A DNA stretch of 64,000 bases, from positions 62,001-126,000 of the forward strand of contig JAGOAX010000009.1 of the NCBI GenBank assembly GCA_017983695.1. Reading direction: 5' to 3'. Position 1 is the first letter of the stretch. The number at the start of each line of letters is the position of its first letter. The position numbers were made by a program, and so were the translations under genes. The DNA is from Ferruginibacter sp. (GTDB lineage: Bacteria > Bacteroidota > Bacteroidia > Chitinophagales > Chitinophagaceae). The notes under the pieces were generated by a model. The model was given only the letters and a program-made list of their open reading frames with translations, ran no database searches and had not been told where the DNA came from. Shown in pieces: positions 19,043 through 28,601 of the stretch.

Positions 19043-20278
19043 ATGATTCAGTTTGAAAGATTTGTTTTACCCAATGGATTAAAAGTATTGGTGCATGAAG
19101 ATAAAAGCACCCCGATGGCAGTAGTAAATGTGTTGTATGACGTAGGAGCCAGGGATGAAAACCCACAAAAAACAGGCTTTGCACATTTGTTTGAGCATTT
19201 GATGTTTGGTGGCAGCATCAATATTCCTTCTTATGATGAACCCCTGCAGGTGGCAGGTGGCGAAAACAACGCTTTTACCACCAACGATCTTACCAATTAT
19301 TATTGCCAGTTACCGGCAGAAAATATTGAAACTGCTTTTTGGCTCGAAAGCGACAGGATGTTATCCCTGGCCTTTGGTAAAAAGAGTTTAGAGACCCAGC
19401 GTAAAGTGGTATGCGAAGAATTTAAAGAACATTACATTAACAAACCTTACGGCGATGTTTGGAAAAAAATAAGAGAGCTGGCTTATACCACACACCCTTA
19501 CCGCTGGATGACGATTGGTAAAGAATTAAGCCATATTGAAACTGCTACGCTGGAAGATGTAAAGGCGTTCTTCTTTAAACATTATACACCATGCAATGCC
19601 ATTTTAGTTGTTGCAGGTAATATTACAGTTGACCAGGTAAAAGCTTTGGCAGAAAAATGGTTTGCACCAATTGCACCGGGAGAAAAATATGAACGTAACC
19701 TGCCACCTGAACCTAAACAAAAGGCGCCACGTACAGCTGAAGTAAAGGCAGATGTGCCTTTAGATGCGCTGTATAAAAACTGGCATATTTACTCCCGTAC
19801 AGATATGCGGTATTATACCGTAGACTTGATTGGAGAAATATTAGGCGGCGGCGCTTCGTCAAGGTTATACCAGGCGCTGGTAAAAGAAAAACAACTCTTT
19901 AGTAATATTGAGTGTTACCATATGGGTAGTACCGATACGGGCTTATTAACCATTGAAGGCAAACTGGTAAAAGGAGTAAGTATGGCAACTGCCGAAGCTG
20001 CAATTAATACAGCAATAGATCTTTTTATAAAAGAAGGCATTACTGTAAGGGAACTGGAAAAAGTAAAGAACAAAACAGAAAGCATGATGGCTTTTGAAGA
20101 CATGAGCGTAATGAACCGTGCCACCAGCATAGCCATGTATGAATTGCTGGGTGATGCTGATTTAATTAATAAAGAACTGCAACGCTACCAGGATGTAACT
20201 GCCGAACAACTTATTGAAGAAAGCAGGATAATTTTTGATGAGAATAACTGCAACACACTTTATTACCTCACTAAATAA
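19043..20278 (+). CDS. M16 zinc protease, catalytic subunit
   Basis: Peptidase of the M16 (pitrilysin/processing peptidase) family, 411 aa. The inverted zinc motif H48-L-F-E51-H52 is intact, with the downstream Glu helix in VVCEEFKEHY. The C-terminal half lacks the substrate-gripping role fulfilled by the next gene product, so the two should form a heterodimeric clamshell. No signal peptide is visible, which suggests a cytosolic peptidase. The partner gene follows after 37 bp. Confidence 0.92.
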   Translation: MIQFERFVLPNGLKVLVHEDKSTPMAVVNVLYDVGARDENPQKTGFAHLFEHLMFGGSINIPSYDEPLQVAGGENNAFTTNDLTNYYCQLPAENIETAFWLESDRMLSLAFGKKSLETQRKVVCEEFKEHYINKPYGDVWKKIRELAYTTHPYRWMTIGKELSHIETATLEDVKAFFFKHYTPCNAILVVAGNITVDQVKALAEKWFAPIAPGEKYERNLPPEPKQKAPRTAEVKADVPLDALYKNWHIYSRTDMRYYTVDLIGEILGGGASSRLYQALVKEKQLFSNIECYHMGSTDTGLLTIEGKLVKGVSMATAEAAINTAIDLFIKEGITVRELEKVKNKTESMMAFEDMSVMNRATSIAMYELLGDADLINKELQRYQDVTAEQLIEESRIIFDENNCNTLYYLTK

Positions 20279-20315
20279 TTTTACAATTTCAACACCAGAA
20301 ATAAAGAGCTTATAA

Positions 20316-21596
20316 ATGTTAAACAGAACCATTGCGCCCCCGATAAAAGATGCTGTTGAATTTAATCTGCAGTTAAAACCCTGCGAAAAATTTACACTCG
20401 ATAATGGTGTACCGGTTTATACTGTTGATGCAGGCACACAGGAAGTGTTGCAGCTGGAAATGGTATTTTATGCAGGCAACTGGTTTGAACAGCAAAAAAT
20501 GATTGCCGGCACCACCAATTACCTGTTGAAGAACGGCACTGCAACAAAAACAGCTTTTGAGATAAATGAAGAATTTGAATATTATGGTGCCTATTGTAAA
20601 AGAGCCTGTTTCAACGAAACGGCGGTCATCCATTTATCTTCTTTAAGCAAGCATTTAGATAAATTATTGCCGGTAATAAAAGACATGATCACCAATTCAA
20701 TCTTCTCCGAAGAAGAACTGAATATTTATAAACAAAATACCAAACAAAGGCTGAGTGTACAATTAAAAAAGAGCGACTTTGTAGCTGCCCGTTTAATAGA
20801 TGCGTATGTTTACGGAGAGCAGCACCCATATGGAACTTATACAAACCCTGAAGATATTGATGTATTAACTGCGGCGCAGCTAAAAGAGTTTTATAAACAG
20901 TATTATGTAAACGGGCAGTGTGTAATTTTTGTTAGTGGAAAACTGCCCGCTGATCTGCAGCAGCAATTGAATGATGCTTTTGGAAAATTATCTATCAGCA
21001 AACCAACATTTACAGTTAATGCAATTGAAACAAAACCTGCTACTCAAAAAAAGTATCGTATTACAAATGATGTAAACGGTGTACAGGGTGCAATAAGGAT
21101 AGCAAGAGATTTTCCTAACCGCCACCACCCCGATTTTATGAAAATAATGGTGCTGAATACTTTGTTTGGCGGATATTTTGGCAGCAGGTTAATGAGTAAT
21201 ATACGGGAAGATAAAGGATACACTTACGGTATACACAGTTATGTACAAAATCATTTACAGCAAAGCGCCTGGATGATAAGTACCGATGCAGGAAAAGATG
21301 TAAGCGAAGCCACCATTGAAGAAGTGTACAAAGAAATGAAAGGGTTACGGGAAGAGCTGGTGGACGAAGAAGAACTGTTGCTGGTTCGTAATTATTTAAT
21401 AGGAACAATACTGGGCGACCTTGACGGGCCGTTCCAGATCATGGGCCGCTGGAAAAATTTAATATTAAATAACCTGGATGAAAAATATTTTTATGAGTCG
21501 GTACAAACCATTAAAAGCATTACTGCAGAAGAAATAAGAGAGCTGGCAAAAAAGTATTTAAATCCTGAAGATTTTTACGAATTAATTGTAATTTAA
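20316..21596 (+). CDS. M16 peptidase-like protein, non-catalytic subunit
   Basis: Partner of the preceding M16 protease, 426 aa. It has the fold features but no HxxEH; the equivalent region reads NWFEQQKMIAGTTNYLL. It retains the C-terminal GSRLMSNIREDKGYTYG motif whose Arg and Tyr hold the substrate in two-subunit M16 enzymes. Length and gene order match known active/inactive pairs. Confidence 0.9.
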   Translation: MLNRTIAPPIKDAVEFNLQLKPCEKFTLDNGVPVYTVDAGTQEVLQLEMVFYAGNWFEQQKMIAGTTNYLLKNGTATKTAFEINEEFEYYGAYCKRACFNETAVIHLSSLSKHLDKLLPVIKDMITNSIFSEEELNIYKQNTKQRLSVQLKKSDFVAARLIDAYVYGEQHPYGTYTNPEDIDVLTAAQLKEFYKQYYVNGQCVIFVSGKLPADLQQQLNDAFGKLSISKPTFTVNAIETKPATQKKYRITNDVNGVQGAIRIARDFPNRHHPDFMKIMVLNTLFGGYFGSRLMSNIREDKGYTYGIHSYVQNHLQQSAWMISTDAGKDVSEATIEEVYKEMKGLREELVDEEELLLVRNYLIGTILGDLDGPFQIMGRWKNLILNNLDEKYFYESVQTIKSITAEEIRELAKKYLNPEDFYELIVI

Positions 21597-21633
21597 CAGC
21601 AGTGCTGATACAAGCCTTATAAAATTTAAAGAG

Positions 21634-21996
21634 ATGACAAGATGGTTGATTAAAGTAATGGTATGTGCTGTAAATGCATTTATACTGGCTTATATTTTAC
21701 CGGGTATAGAAATTAAAGATATGCTTACCGCCCTGCTGGTTGCTGTGGTATTGTCTCTACTGGATGCCGTGGTAAAACCCCTGTTGGTATTATTTACGTT
21801 GCCTGCCACCATACTTACACTGGGTTTATTCCTGTTTGTAATTAATGCCTGCATTATTTTAATAGACGACCATTTTGTACACGGCTTTAAAGTACAAAGT
21901 TTCTGGCATGCTTTATTATTCAGCGTACTGCTTTCTTTCTTTAACTCCTTCGTACATAAAAAAGCCTGGCCCGAGGAGAAGACTCAGAAGCAATAA
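21634..21996 (+). CDS. Phage-holin-4 superfamily small membrane protein
   Basis: A 120-aa membrane protein of the Phage_holin_4_2 (YvlD-like) family with four hydrophobic helices (about 5-25, 28-48, 55-78 and 90-108). Despite the name, this family is widespread as a chromosomal housekeeping membrane protein, and nothing phage-like surrounds it. Function unknown. It follows the M16 pair by 37 bp. Confidence 0.83.
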   Translation: MTRWLIKVMVCAVNAFILAYILPGIEIKDMLTALLVAVVLSLLDAVVKPLLVLFTLPATILTLGLFLFVINACIILIDDHFVHGFKVQSFWHALLFSVLLSFFNSFVHKKAWPEEKTQKQ

Positions 21997-22005
21997 TTTC
22001 TTCTT

Positions 22006-22278
22006 ATGGAAATAGGAACCCCTGTTTGGCAATTAAAAAAAAGATGTCCATGTTGTAAGGAAGGTTATCTAGAATTGTTTACATGTGTCAAATGTGGAAG
22101 CTTAGTTGCTATTTGCGACGAGATTGGTACAATATTTCAAGATTTTAAAAATATTTCTTTTGAATCCATTACGATAGAAAATCAAAAGTGTATAATGTGT
22201 GGTAATGCTTCAGATTTTAGAATTGCGAAAGACACTGAAATAATAAATTTTGGATTAACAATAAACGATTATGAATAA
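22006..22278 (+). CDS. Cys-rich mini-protein, probable zinc ribbon
   Basis: A 90-aa protein that I do not recognise. It has metal-binding-like cysteine pairs C14/C17, C27/C30 and C62/C65 plus C37, which suggests one or two zinc knuckles. It starts 9 bp after the holin-family gene. Its codon use is AT-rich and less patterned than its neighbours, so recent acquisition is possible. No function is proposed. Confidence 0.6.
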   Translation: MEIGTPVWQLKKRCPCCKEGYLELFTCVKCGSLVAICDEIGTIFQDFKNISFESITIENQKCIMCGNASDFRIAKDTEIINFGLTINDYE

Positions 22279-22308
22279 AAAGAACCGGCTTAAACCAGCT
22301 CTTTTTAT
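22276..22308 (-). terminator. Terminator hairpin between convergent genes
   Basis: AAAAAGA and TCTTTTT arms enclose a GC segment. The stem has mismatches on the plus strand, but these become G-U pairs on the minus strand, where it would end the VWA gene transcript about 60 nt past its stop. It may also serve the mini-protein gene. Confidence 0.55.
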
Positions 22309-22369
22309 TTACTCAGTTTTCCAGGCAATCTTTTCCTTTCGTCCGCTCTTTCTCAGCGTGAAATTTTCG

Positions 22370-23524
22370 CTACTCTATTTTCATATTGTATTTTCTCGCC
22401 TGTGTTTTAATTATTTTTTCCACCTCTGTTTCTAAAGTCTGTTCGTTTTTATTATTGGCTCGTTTTACTTTTTCTGCAGCAATATAAACATCACGCTGTT
22501 TACTAAGCATTGCTATTTCCTGCTGTGCAAATGCTCTTTGTTTACTTTTTTCTTCCACTATTTTTTTTATTTCGTCTTTGGTTTTATTTTTTAAACTATC
22601 TGGCAACTGCTCTTTGCTAATAGCAGCAAAACCAATGCTGTCGTAGGCAACTTTATCCACCAGGTCCCATTCCGTATTTTTATATACGTTGCCCTGGCTT
22701 TTTGCTTCAGCTCTTTTTATACCAGCTGATTTACTCATTTTCATATTCAACCCATCCATCTTAGCCTGTTTCATAAAGTTAGAACTTCCGGCAATACCAT
22801 AAGAAAGATAAGTACCGTTCAGTTTATCATTCATTACATAGATCATACTATCGTATGGCGTAGGTATTTCTTCCATTTTTGCATCCTGGTTAATATTGGT
22901 ATAACTGCCGCTGCCACATTCTGCATTTAAATTCCAGTGCTCTCTTATACCCTGCATTTTATCGCCGCAGTAAATGGTATTCACAATCACGCCTTTTTGT
23001 TTGGCTTCGTTACAGGCTTTTATATACTGCACATCTCCCTGCAAAAAATCTTCGTTACCGGCAATAAAAATTACTTTGTAATTGTCGGGTGCAACATCCC
23101 ACTTCAATTCGTTTATCGAGCTGTAAATAACATGGCCGCAATATTCATCACCGCCATTGGTGGTTAAATTAAAAAGATTTTCAGACAGGGAATCCAGATT
23201 GGTGATAAAACTGTTGATCTGTTTTACATAACCCTGTTTTACATCATTACTGCTTCTGCCATATTCATACAGCGCAATTTCAATTTGTGGCGATACATCC
23301 CCATCGCATTTTGCTTTGCCCATTGTGCTTACCATATTCCATAGCTGGGCCTTGGCCTGTTCAATAAGCCCGTCCATACTATTGCTTACATCCAGTAAAA
23401 TTGCCGCCTGAATTTTAGGCGTGGCTTTGGCAACAGGTTTTGCAGCCGGCCTGGTTAAAGCCATAATTGCTGAGGTGCTTATAAATAAAAAGATGATGGT
23501 GGCTGGTTTAAACAGTAGTTTCAT
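22370..23524 (-). CDS. Secreted von Willebrand factor A domain protein
   Basis: Exported VWA protein, 384 aa. Signal peptide at about 1-24, then a VWA domain (about 38-215) with an intact MIDAS start D45-V-S47-N-S49 and the TNGGDEYCG region near 125, and a long charged, probably coiled-coil C-terminus (about 300-384, Lys/Glu-rich). It may act in envelope protein interactions. It stands alone; the divergent neighbour is the E1 dehydrogenase gene. Family firm, role unknown. Confidence 0.82.
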   Translation of the reverse strand: MKLLFKPATIIFLFISTSAIMALTRPAAKPVAKATPKIQAAILLDVSNSMDGLIEQAKAQLWNMVSTMGKAKCDGDVSPQIEIALYEYGRSSNDVKQGYVKQINSFITNLDSLSENLFNLTTNGGDEYCGHVIYSSINELKWDVAPDNYKVIFIAGNEDFLQGDVQYIKACNEAKQKGVIVNTIYCGDKMQGIREHWNLNAECGSGSYTNINQDAKMEEIPTPYDSMIYVMNDKLNGTYLSYGIAGSSNFMKQAKMDGLNMKMSKSAGIKRAEAKSQGNVYKNTEWDLVDKVAYDSIGFAAISKEQLPDSLKNKTKDEIKKIVEEKSKQRAFAQQEIAMLSKQRDVYIAAEKVKRANNKNEQTLETEVEKIIKTQARKYNMKIE

Positions 23525-23705
23525 AATTGATAGTTTGTTTCAAGATGCAAAGCCTTTGGCAATTACACAAGCCTTTGGTGTTAAAACAAATTGGTTTTAG
23601 AATTATTTAACAGTTTTATGCTGCGGTTAACTTTTATTAAAGTGGTTTGCCTGCTCAATAACATCCATTAACTTCACATTGCCAAAAGAACCGAAAAAGG
23701 ATTTT

Positions 23706-25763
23706 ATGCTGTTCAACCGAAAAGATTTATCTAACGATGCTTTAATTGATCTGTACAAAAGCATTTTGCTGCCCCGCATGATAGAAGAGAAAATGCTGGT
23801 ATTACTACGGCAGGGAAAAATATCAAAATGGTTTAGCGGTATCGGGCAGGAAGCGATATCGGTTGGTGTTACACAGGCATTACAAAAAGATGAATGGATA
23901 ATGCCGCTGCACCGCAACCTTGGTGTATTTACCGGGCGCAATATGCCACTGCGTAAATTGTTTATGCAATGGCAGGGCAATAAAGATGGGTACAGCAAAG
24001 GGCGTGAAAGAAGTTTTCATTTTGGAAGTGCAGCACATCATATTTGCGGTATGATCTCTCATCTTGGTCCGCAACTGGCCATTGCAGATGGGGTGGCATT
24101 GGCGCATAAATTAAAAAATGAAAACAAGGTTGCTGTTGCATTCAGTGGTGATGGCGGTACAAGCGAAGGTGATTTTCACGAAGCATTAAATGTAGCGGCA
24201 GTATGGGACCTGCCTGTAATTTTTATTATAGAAAATAATGGTTACGGATTAAGCACCCCGGTAAGTGAGCAATACCGTTGCTTTAGTTTGGTAGATAAAG
24301 CCAAAGGTTACGGCATGGAAGGTATACGCATTGATGGTAATAATTTACTGGAAGTATATGATACCATAAAAGGAGTAAGAGAATATTGCATACAAAATCA
24401 AAAACCGTATTTGATAGAATGTACAACTTTTAGAATGCGTGGGCACGAAGAAGCCAGCGGTGTAAAATATGTGCCGCCCGAATTATTTGAACTGTGGGCA
24501 AAGAAAGACCCGGTAAAAAATTATGAGCAATATCTTGTTGGTGAAAATATTGTAACGGCACAACAAATTGAAACCATAAAAAACGAAACTAAGGAATACA
24601 TTGAAAGCGAATTACTGGCTGCAGCAAATGCGCCTGCTTTAATTGCTGATACAGAAGAAGAACTGAATGATCTGTATGCTCCTGTTGTGAGTCGTCAGTC
24701 GTCAGCCGTGAGTGAGCGCTTAGCGATTGAAAGCTTTAACACATCAGCAAAACGCTTTCCAACAGCAGACGCCAATACTCACCACTCACCACTCACCACT
24801 CACGAGCAACGTTTTGTAGATGCCATCCAGTCCGCCCTGCATCAATCTATGCAGCAGCACCCCAATTTAATTGTAATGGGACAGGATATTGCTGAATACG
24901 GCGGCGCTTTTAAAATTACCGAGGGTTTTGTACAGGAGTTTGGAAAAGACAGGATACGCAATACACCCATTTGCGAAAGCGCTATTGTTGGCGCTGCATT
25001 GGGATTAAGTTTAGAAGGGTACAAATCAATAATGGAAATGCAGTTTGCCGATTTTGTTACGGTTGGTTTTAACCAGATCGTCAATAACCTTGCAAAAATT
25101 TATTACCGCTGGGGACAAAATGCAGATGTGGTTATTCGCATGCCAACAGGTGGCGGTGTAGGTGCCGGGCCTTTTCATTCTCAAAGTAACGAAGCCTGGT
25201 TTGCACATACACCGGGATTGAAAGTGGTGTATCCATCAACACCGGAAGATGCTAAAGGATTATTGATCGCAGCCATCAACGACCCCAACCCGGTTTTATA
25301 TTTTGAACACAAGGCTTTGTACCGCAGCATTAGCGGACCGGTGCCCGAAACCTATTATGAAACCGAAATTGGTAAAGCAAGAGTTGTAGATGAAGGCGAT
25401 GATATTACTATTATTACTTACGGCGCCGGTGTACACTGGGCAATGGACTATGCAAAAAATAACCAGGCTACATCTATTTATATTTTAGATTTAAGAACAT
25501 TATTGCCCTTAGATTACGATGCCATTGCAGCTGCTGTTGCTGCCACGGGAAAAGTATTATTACTCCATGAAGACACATTGGTTGGCGGTATTGGTGGCGA
25601 AATAGCCGCATGGATAGCAGAACACTGTTTTGATTATTTAGATGCGCCGGTAATGCGTTGTGCTTCGCTGGATACACCCATTCCATTTAATTTAGAACTG
25701 GAGAAAAATTTTATGGCCTACAGCCGGTTGGATGAAATGGTGGAGAAACTGATGAACTATTAA
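23706..25763 (+). CDS. 2-oxoacid dehydrogenase E1 component, fused alpha and beta subunits
   Basis: Thiamine-diphosphate E1 of a pyruvate or branched-chain 2-oxoacid dehydrogenase complex, 685 aa. The alpha part (about 1-320) has the ThDP motif from GDGG (148-151) to ENN (175-177). The beta part (about 370-685) has QDIAEYGGAFK and the conserved EHK and LHED segments. Alpha/beta fusion is known in Bacteroidota. I use the ATG at 23706, not the TTG at 23679. The linker (about 326-368) is coded by a palindromic repeat. E2 and E3 genes are not in the window, so the substrate class is open. Confidence 0.9.
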   Translation: MLFNRKDLSNDALIDLYKSILLPRMIEEKMLVLLRQGKISKWFSGIGQEAISVGVTQALQKDEWIMPLHRNLGVFTGRNMPLRKLFMQWQGNKDGYSKGRERSFHFGSAAHHICGMISHLGPQLAIADGVALAHKLKNENKVAVAFSGDGGTSEGDFHEALNVAAVWDLPVIFIIENNGYGLSTPVSEQYRCFSLVDKAKGYGMEGIRIDGNNLLEVYDTIKGVREYCIQNQKPYLIECTTFRMRGHEEASGVKYVPPELFELWAKKDPVKNYEQYLVGENIVTAQQIETIKNETKEYIESELLAAANAPALIADTEEELNDLYAPVVSRQSSAVSERLAIESFNTSAKRFPTADANTHHSPLTTHEQRFVDAIQSALHQSMQQHPNLIVMGQDIAEYGGAFKITEGFVQEFGKDRIRNTPICESAIVGAALGLSLEGYKSIMEMQFADFVTVGFNQIVNNLAKIYYRWGQNADVVIRMPTGGGVGAGPFHSQSNEAWFAHTPGLKVVYPSTPEDAKGLLIAAINDPNPVLYFEHKALYRSISGPVPETYYETEIGKARVVDEGDDITIITYGAGVHWAMDYAKNNQATSIYILDLRTLLPLDYDAIAAAVAATGKVLLLHEDTLVGGIGGEIAAWIAEHCFDYLDAPVMRCASLDTPIPFNLELEKNFMAYSRLDEMVEKLMNY
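24687..24803. repeat. Palindromic repeat inside the E1 linker
   Basis: Left arm 24687-24716 (GTGAGT-rich) and right arm 24777-24803 (four ACTCAC units) are imperfect inverted copies about 60 bp apart. Both are read in frame as a Ser/Thr/His-rich linker. Confidence 0.7.
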
Positions 25764-25813
25764 ATATATAAACATTCTTTTTTCTTCAGCCTCTTTGTTG
25801 CAGGCAATACAAA

Positions 25814-26734
25814 ATGCGATATACTCTAATCATCATATTACTTTTGACTTTTTCTTTTGCCATTTCGCAAACGAAAAAAAAGACCATTTATAATTTTCAA
25901 ACAGATTACTATTGGGACAGTACTTTATATGAGTCATCAATGACGTTTTACTGCGACCTCAAGAATGACAAGATTTACCAATCAAACTATCCTGTAAAAG
26001 TCTATCAGTATTCAAAAATCATAAAAGATTCACCTTTAGTAAAGAAAGATATTTATTACACCGATAATTTTAAATACGAGCCATTCTCTTACAAAAAAAA
26101 TAAGGATTCAATTTCAATAGTATTTTTTGACTATGAGAAAAACAAATTAAGCTCACATGTTGACTATATCCTGAACGTTAATGATTCTGTCTCTCGTTTG
26201 CTTGCCAAATCAAACCTAATTAATCAGCAATCTAAGAACGGAATTTACGTTAATGGCAAATCCAAATATTTGGGAATAAGAACCGTGTTTGTAGAAAATA
26301 TCCCAAGACAAGCTTATTGCTTTGAAGAAAATCATAAGATCATTAATCCAGACGTTCGATACTATGGCATAACCGATATTTATATTGACACAGCGACACT
26401 TATGCCGGTTCAATTCGTACGCAGACGGTATAATATGAAAGATATTTACACAAACTATTTTTCAGTTACTAAAATAAAGACAATAACAAGTACTGTTCCC
26501 AAATATTCTTATCAAAAAGACTTGATCTTATACAAGAACCATTCCCTAAAGTGGACACAGAAGCAACGAGAATCATTTTTAAAGACTTACGCAGATGATC
26601 CGGAGGCCCAAAAATATATGATATGCCTTTTAGGCATTTTAGACGGACAAGTGAGTTTTTATAACGTTGAACGTAATCCAATTTTTAAATCAATGGCAGC
26701 TAATAGTAAGTGTAACGAATTTATTCCGAAATAA
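25814..26734 (+). CDS. Secreted protein of unknown function
   Basis: A 306-aa protein with an N-terminal signal peptide (about 1-19, cleavage near ISQT). I recognise no domain. It is rich in Tyr, Lys, Asn and Asp, with long beta-like stretches and no membrane segment after the signal, so it is probably periplasmic or surface located. Codon use is more AT-rich than in the E1 gene 50 bp upstream. Convergent with the amidase gene. Confidence 0.7.
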   Translation: MRYTLIIILLLTFSFAISQTKKKTIYNFQTDYYWDSTLYESSMTFYCDLKNDKIYQSNYPVKVYQYSKIIKDSPLVKKDIYYTDNFKYEPFSYKKNKDSISIVFFDYEKNKLSSHVDYILNVNDSVSRLLAKSNLINQQSKNGIYVNGKSKYLGIRTVFVENIPRQAYCFEENHKIINPDVRYYGITDIYIDTATLMPVQFVRRRYNMKDIYTNYFSVTKIKTITSTVPKYSYQKDLILYKNHSLKWTQKQRESFLKTYADDPEAQKYMICLLGILDGQVSFYNVERNPIFKSMAANSKCNEFIPK

Positions 26735-26745
26735 CGAAGCACAAA

Positions 26746-26760
26746 GTCTCACACTGAGAC
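26746..26760. terminator. Small hairpin between convergent genes
   Basis: GTCTCA-CAC-TGAGAC lies between the stops at 26734 and 26780. It has no T run, so a terminator role is weakly supported. Confidence 0.3.
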
Positions 26761-26779
26761 AGGTTGACTAAAAGCTTGC

Positions 26780-28411
26780 CTAATCCAAAAAAGATTTTAT
26801 AAACGTTGGCACAGCTCTTTTTTTAGCTACCTGCTCATAAGCATATGCAATGCTTATTAATTTGGCTTCGGTATAAGCACCGCCAAAGAAAGAAAGGCCA
26901 ACCGGTAATCGGTGCGTCATACCGCAAGGCAAAGAAATATGAGGATAGCCGGCCATTGCTGCAGGCTGGGTTAAAAAATCTTCGCCCCAGCGGTCGCCAT
27001 ACATCATATCAATACTGCAGCTTGGCCCCATGGTAATACCGGCAATAGCATCCAGTTTATGCTCGGCAATAACAGCATCTATAATTTTTCTTGATGCATC
27101 ACGGCCCTTGCTTAAAGCTTCCTGGTATGCAGCACTTTGTAAACCGGTTTTCTTTTCGCAGTTTTCCAGTTGCTCCTGTTTAAAATAAGGCATGGCTTTT
27201 TCTTCATTGGCTTTATTAAACTCAATTACATCTTTCACAGTTTTTATTTTTAAGCTGGTGCCGGCGAGATATTTATTTACGCCATCTTTAAATTCGCATT
27301 GTAAAATCTCGAGTTCGTATTTGCCCAGGGCATTTATTTTTTCTACGTAATCAATTTCAATAATATTAGCACCCTGCTGTTGCATCAGCACAATGGCTTC
27401 GTCAAGTAATTTATTTAAGTTTTGATTGGTGCTTTTCTTTTTCCTGTCCACACCAATATTTTTTCCTTTCAAACTATCAGCAATTAAAAACTTTGTATAA
27501 TCCGGTGCTGTTTTTCCGGTACTGTTTGCTGTAACAATATCGGTATCATCTTTACCGGTTAAAGCGCCTAATAAAATAGCGGCATCTTTTACAGTTCTTG
27601 CCAAAGAGCCAGCAGTATCCTGCGTAGCAGAAATAGGAATAATGCCGGAGCGGCTTAATAAACCCACTGTTGGTTTTATGCCTACTAAACTACATACCGA
27701 TGCAGGGCAGGTAATTGAACCATCAGTTTCGGTGCCTATGGCAACAGTACAAAGATTGGCAGCAACTGCAACACCGGAACCGGAGCTGGAACCACATGGA
27801 TTATGATCGAGAATGTAGGGGCTTTTAGTTTGCCCGCCGCGGCTGCTCCAGCCCGAACAGGAATTGTTGGAACGGAAATTTGCCCACTCACTCAAATTTG
27901 TTTTTCCTAATAAAACGGCGCCGGCCGCTCTTAATTTGGTAACGATAAAGGCATCTTTTTTTGCAATATTTCCTTCCAGCGCTAATGAGCCGGCGGTGGT
28001 TTGCATTTTGTCGGCGGTATCAATATTATCTTTTATTAAAACAGGAATGCCATGCAATGGGCCTCTTAGTTTTCCTGCTTTTCTTTCTGCATCCATAGCA
28101 TCGGCAATACTTAACGCATCCGGATTAAGTTCAATAACTGCATTCAGTTTTGGCCCGGCTTTATCAATTTGATTAATGCGATCTAAATACAATTGTGTTA
28201 TTGCATGCGAACTCAATTCTCCTGCCTGCATTTTTTGTTGCAGGGCATCAATTGTAATTTCATTCAGTACAAAACTATCGGCTGCTGCGGTTTCAGTTTC
28301 AGCTTTCGCTTTATTTTCTTTTGATTCTGTTTGATTACAGGCAGCAAATGAAAGTGCTGTTACAGACAGCCCGGCAACAGAACTGTTCTTTATAAAATTT
28401 CTTCTGTTCAT
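26780..28411 (-). CDS. Amidase-signature family hydrolase, exported
   Basis: Amidase of the Ser-cisSer-Lys family, 543 aa. It begins with a twin-arginine-like lipoprotein signal (NRRNFIKNS, then SFAAC with Cys about 25). Catalytic Lys K127 lies in VLIKDNID, the cis-Ser in GSSSGSG (208-212) and the nucleophile Ser S232 in GTETDGSI. It probably cleaves amide bonds in the periplasm; the substrate is unknown. A palindromic element separates it from the acylase gene upstream on the same strand. Confidence 0.9.
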   Translation of the reverse strand: MNRRNFIKNSSVAGLSVTALSFAACNQTESKENKAKAETETAAADSFVLNEITIDALQQKMQAGELSSHAITQLYLDRINQIDKAGPKLNAVIELNPDALSIADAMDAERKAGKLRGPLHGIPVLIKDNIDTADKMQTTAGSLALEGNIAKKDAFIVTKLRAAGAVLLGKTNLSEWANFRSNNSCSGWSSRGGQTKSPYILDHNPCGSSSGSGVAVAANLCTVAIGTETDGSITCPASVCSLVGIKPTVGLLSRSGIIPISATQDTAGSLARTVKDAAILLGALTGKDDTDIVTANSTGKTAPDYTKFLIADSLKGKNIGVDRKKKSTNQNLNKLLDEAIVLMQQQGANIIEIDYVEKINALGKYELEILQCEFKDGVNKYLAGTSLKIKTVKDVIEFNKANEEKAMPYFKQEQLENCEKKTGLQSAAYQEALSKGRDASRKIIDAVIAEHKLDAIAGITMGPSCSIDMMYGDRWGEDFLTQPAAMAGYPHISLPCGMTHRLPVGLSFFGGAYTEAKLISIAYAYEQVAKKRAVPTFIKSFLD

Positions 28412-28425
28412 AATGCAGTTTTTAT

Positions 28426-28553
28426 GTAGTGTTTCAGTTTGAAAAGCTGTCAGGTTGAGCTTGTCGAAACCGGTATATCTTTAGCTTTTAACCCGCCTTC
28501 GACAAGCTCAGGCTGACAACTCTTAATTCAAAAATTACAAACTGAAACACTAC
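28426..28553. mobile_element. MITE-like palindromic element
   Basis: A 128-bp element bounded by perfect 16-bp inverted repeats (GTAGTGTTTCAGTTTG at 28426-28441, inverted at 28538-28553). It has a second inner inverted pair (28448-28468 with 28498-28518, core TTCGACAAGCTCA) and flanking direct repeats GTTTTTAT (28418-28425 and 28555-28562). The layout fits a non-autonomous insertion with a target duplication. No ORF inside. Confidence 0.65.
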
Positions 28554-28601
28554 TGTTTTTATGTATGACAAATGAAAGATAAAAATGTTGTGTGCCCGGA
28601 T

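Noticed and set aside
20316..21596. Degenerate, dead M16 protease gene
   Set aside because: Loss of HxxEH with retention of the Arg/Tyr substrate motif next to an active partner is the normal two-subunit arrangement.
21634..21996. Holin-family gene as a sign of a prophage
   Set aside because: No other phage genes nearby, and this family is common as a standalone chromosomal membrane protein.
24777..24803. Short repeat array resembling a CRISPR fragment
   Set aside because: Units are 7 bp without spacers and lie inside a reading frame.
23706..25763. E1 alpha-beta fusion as a novel fusion
   Set aside because: This fusion is already known in Bacteroidota; only the repeat-derived linker is of interest.
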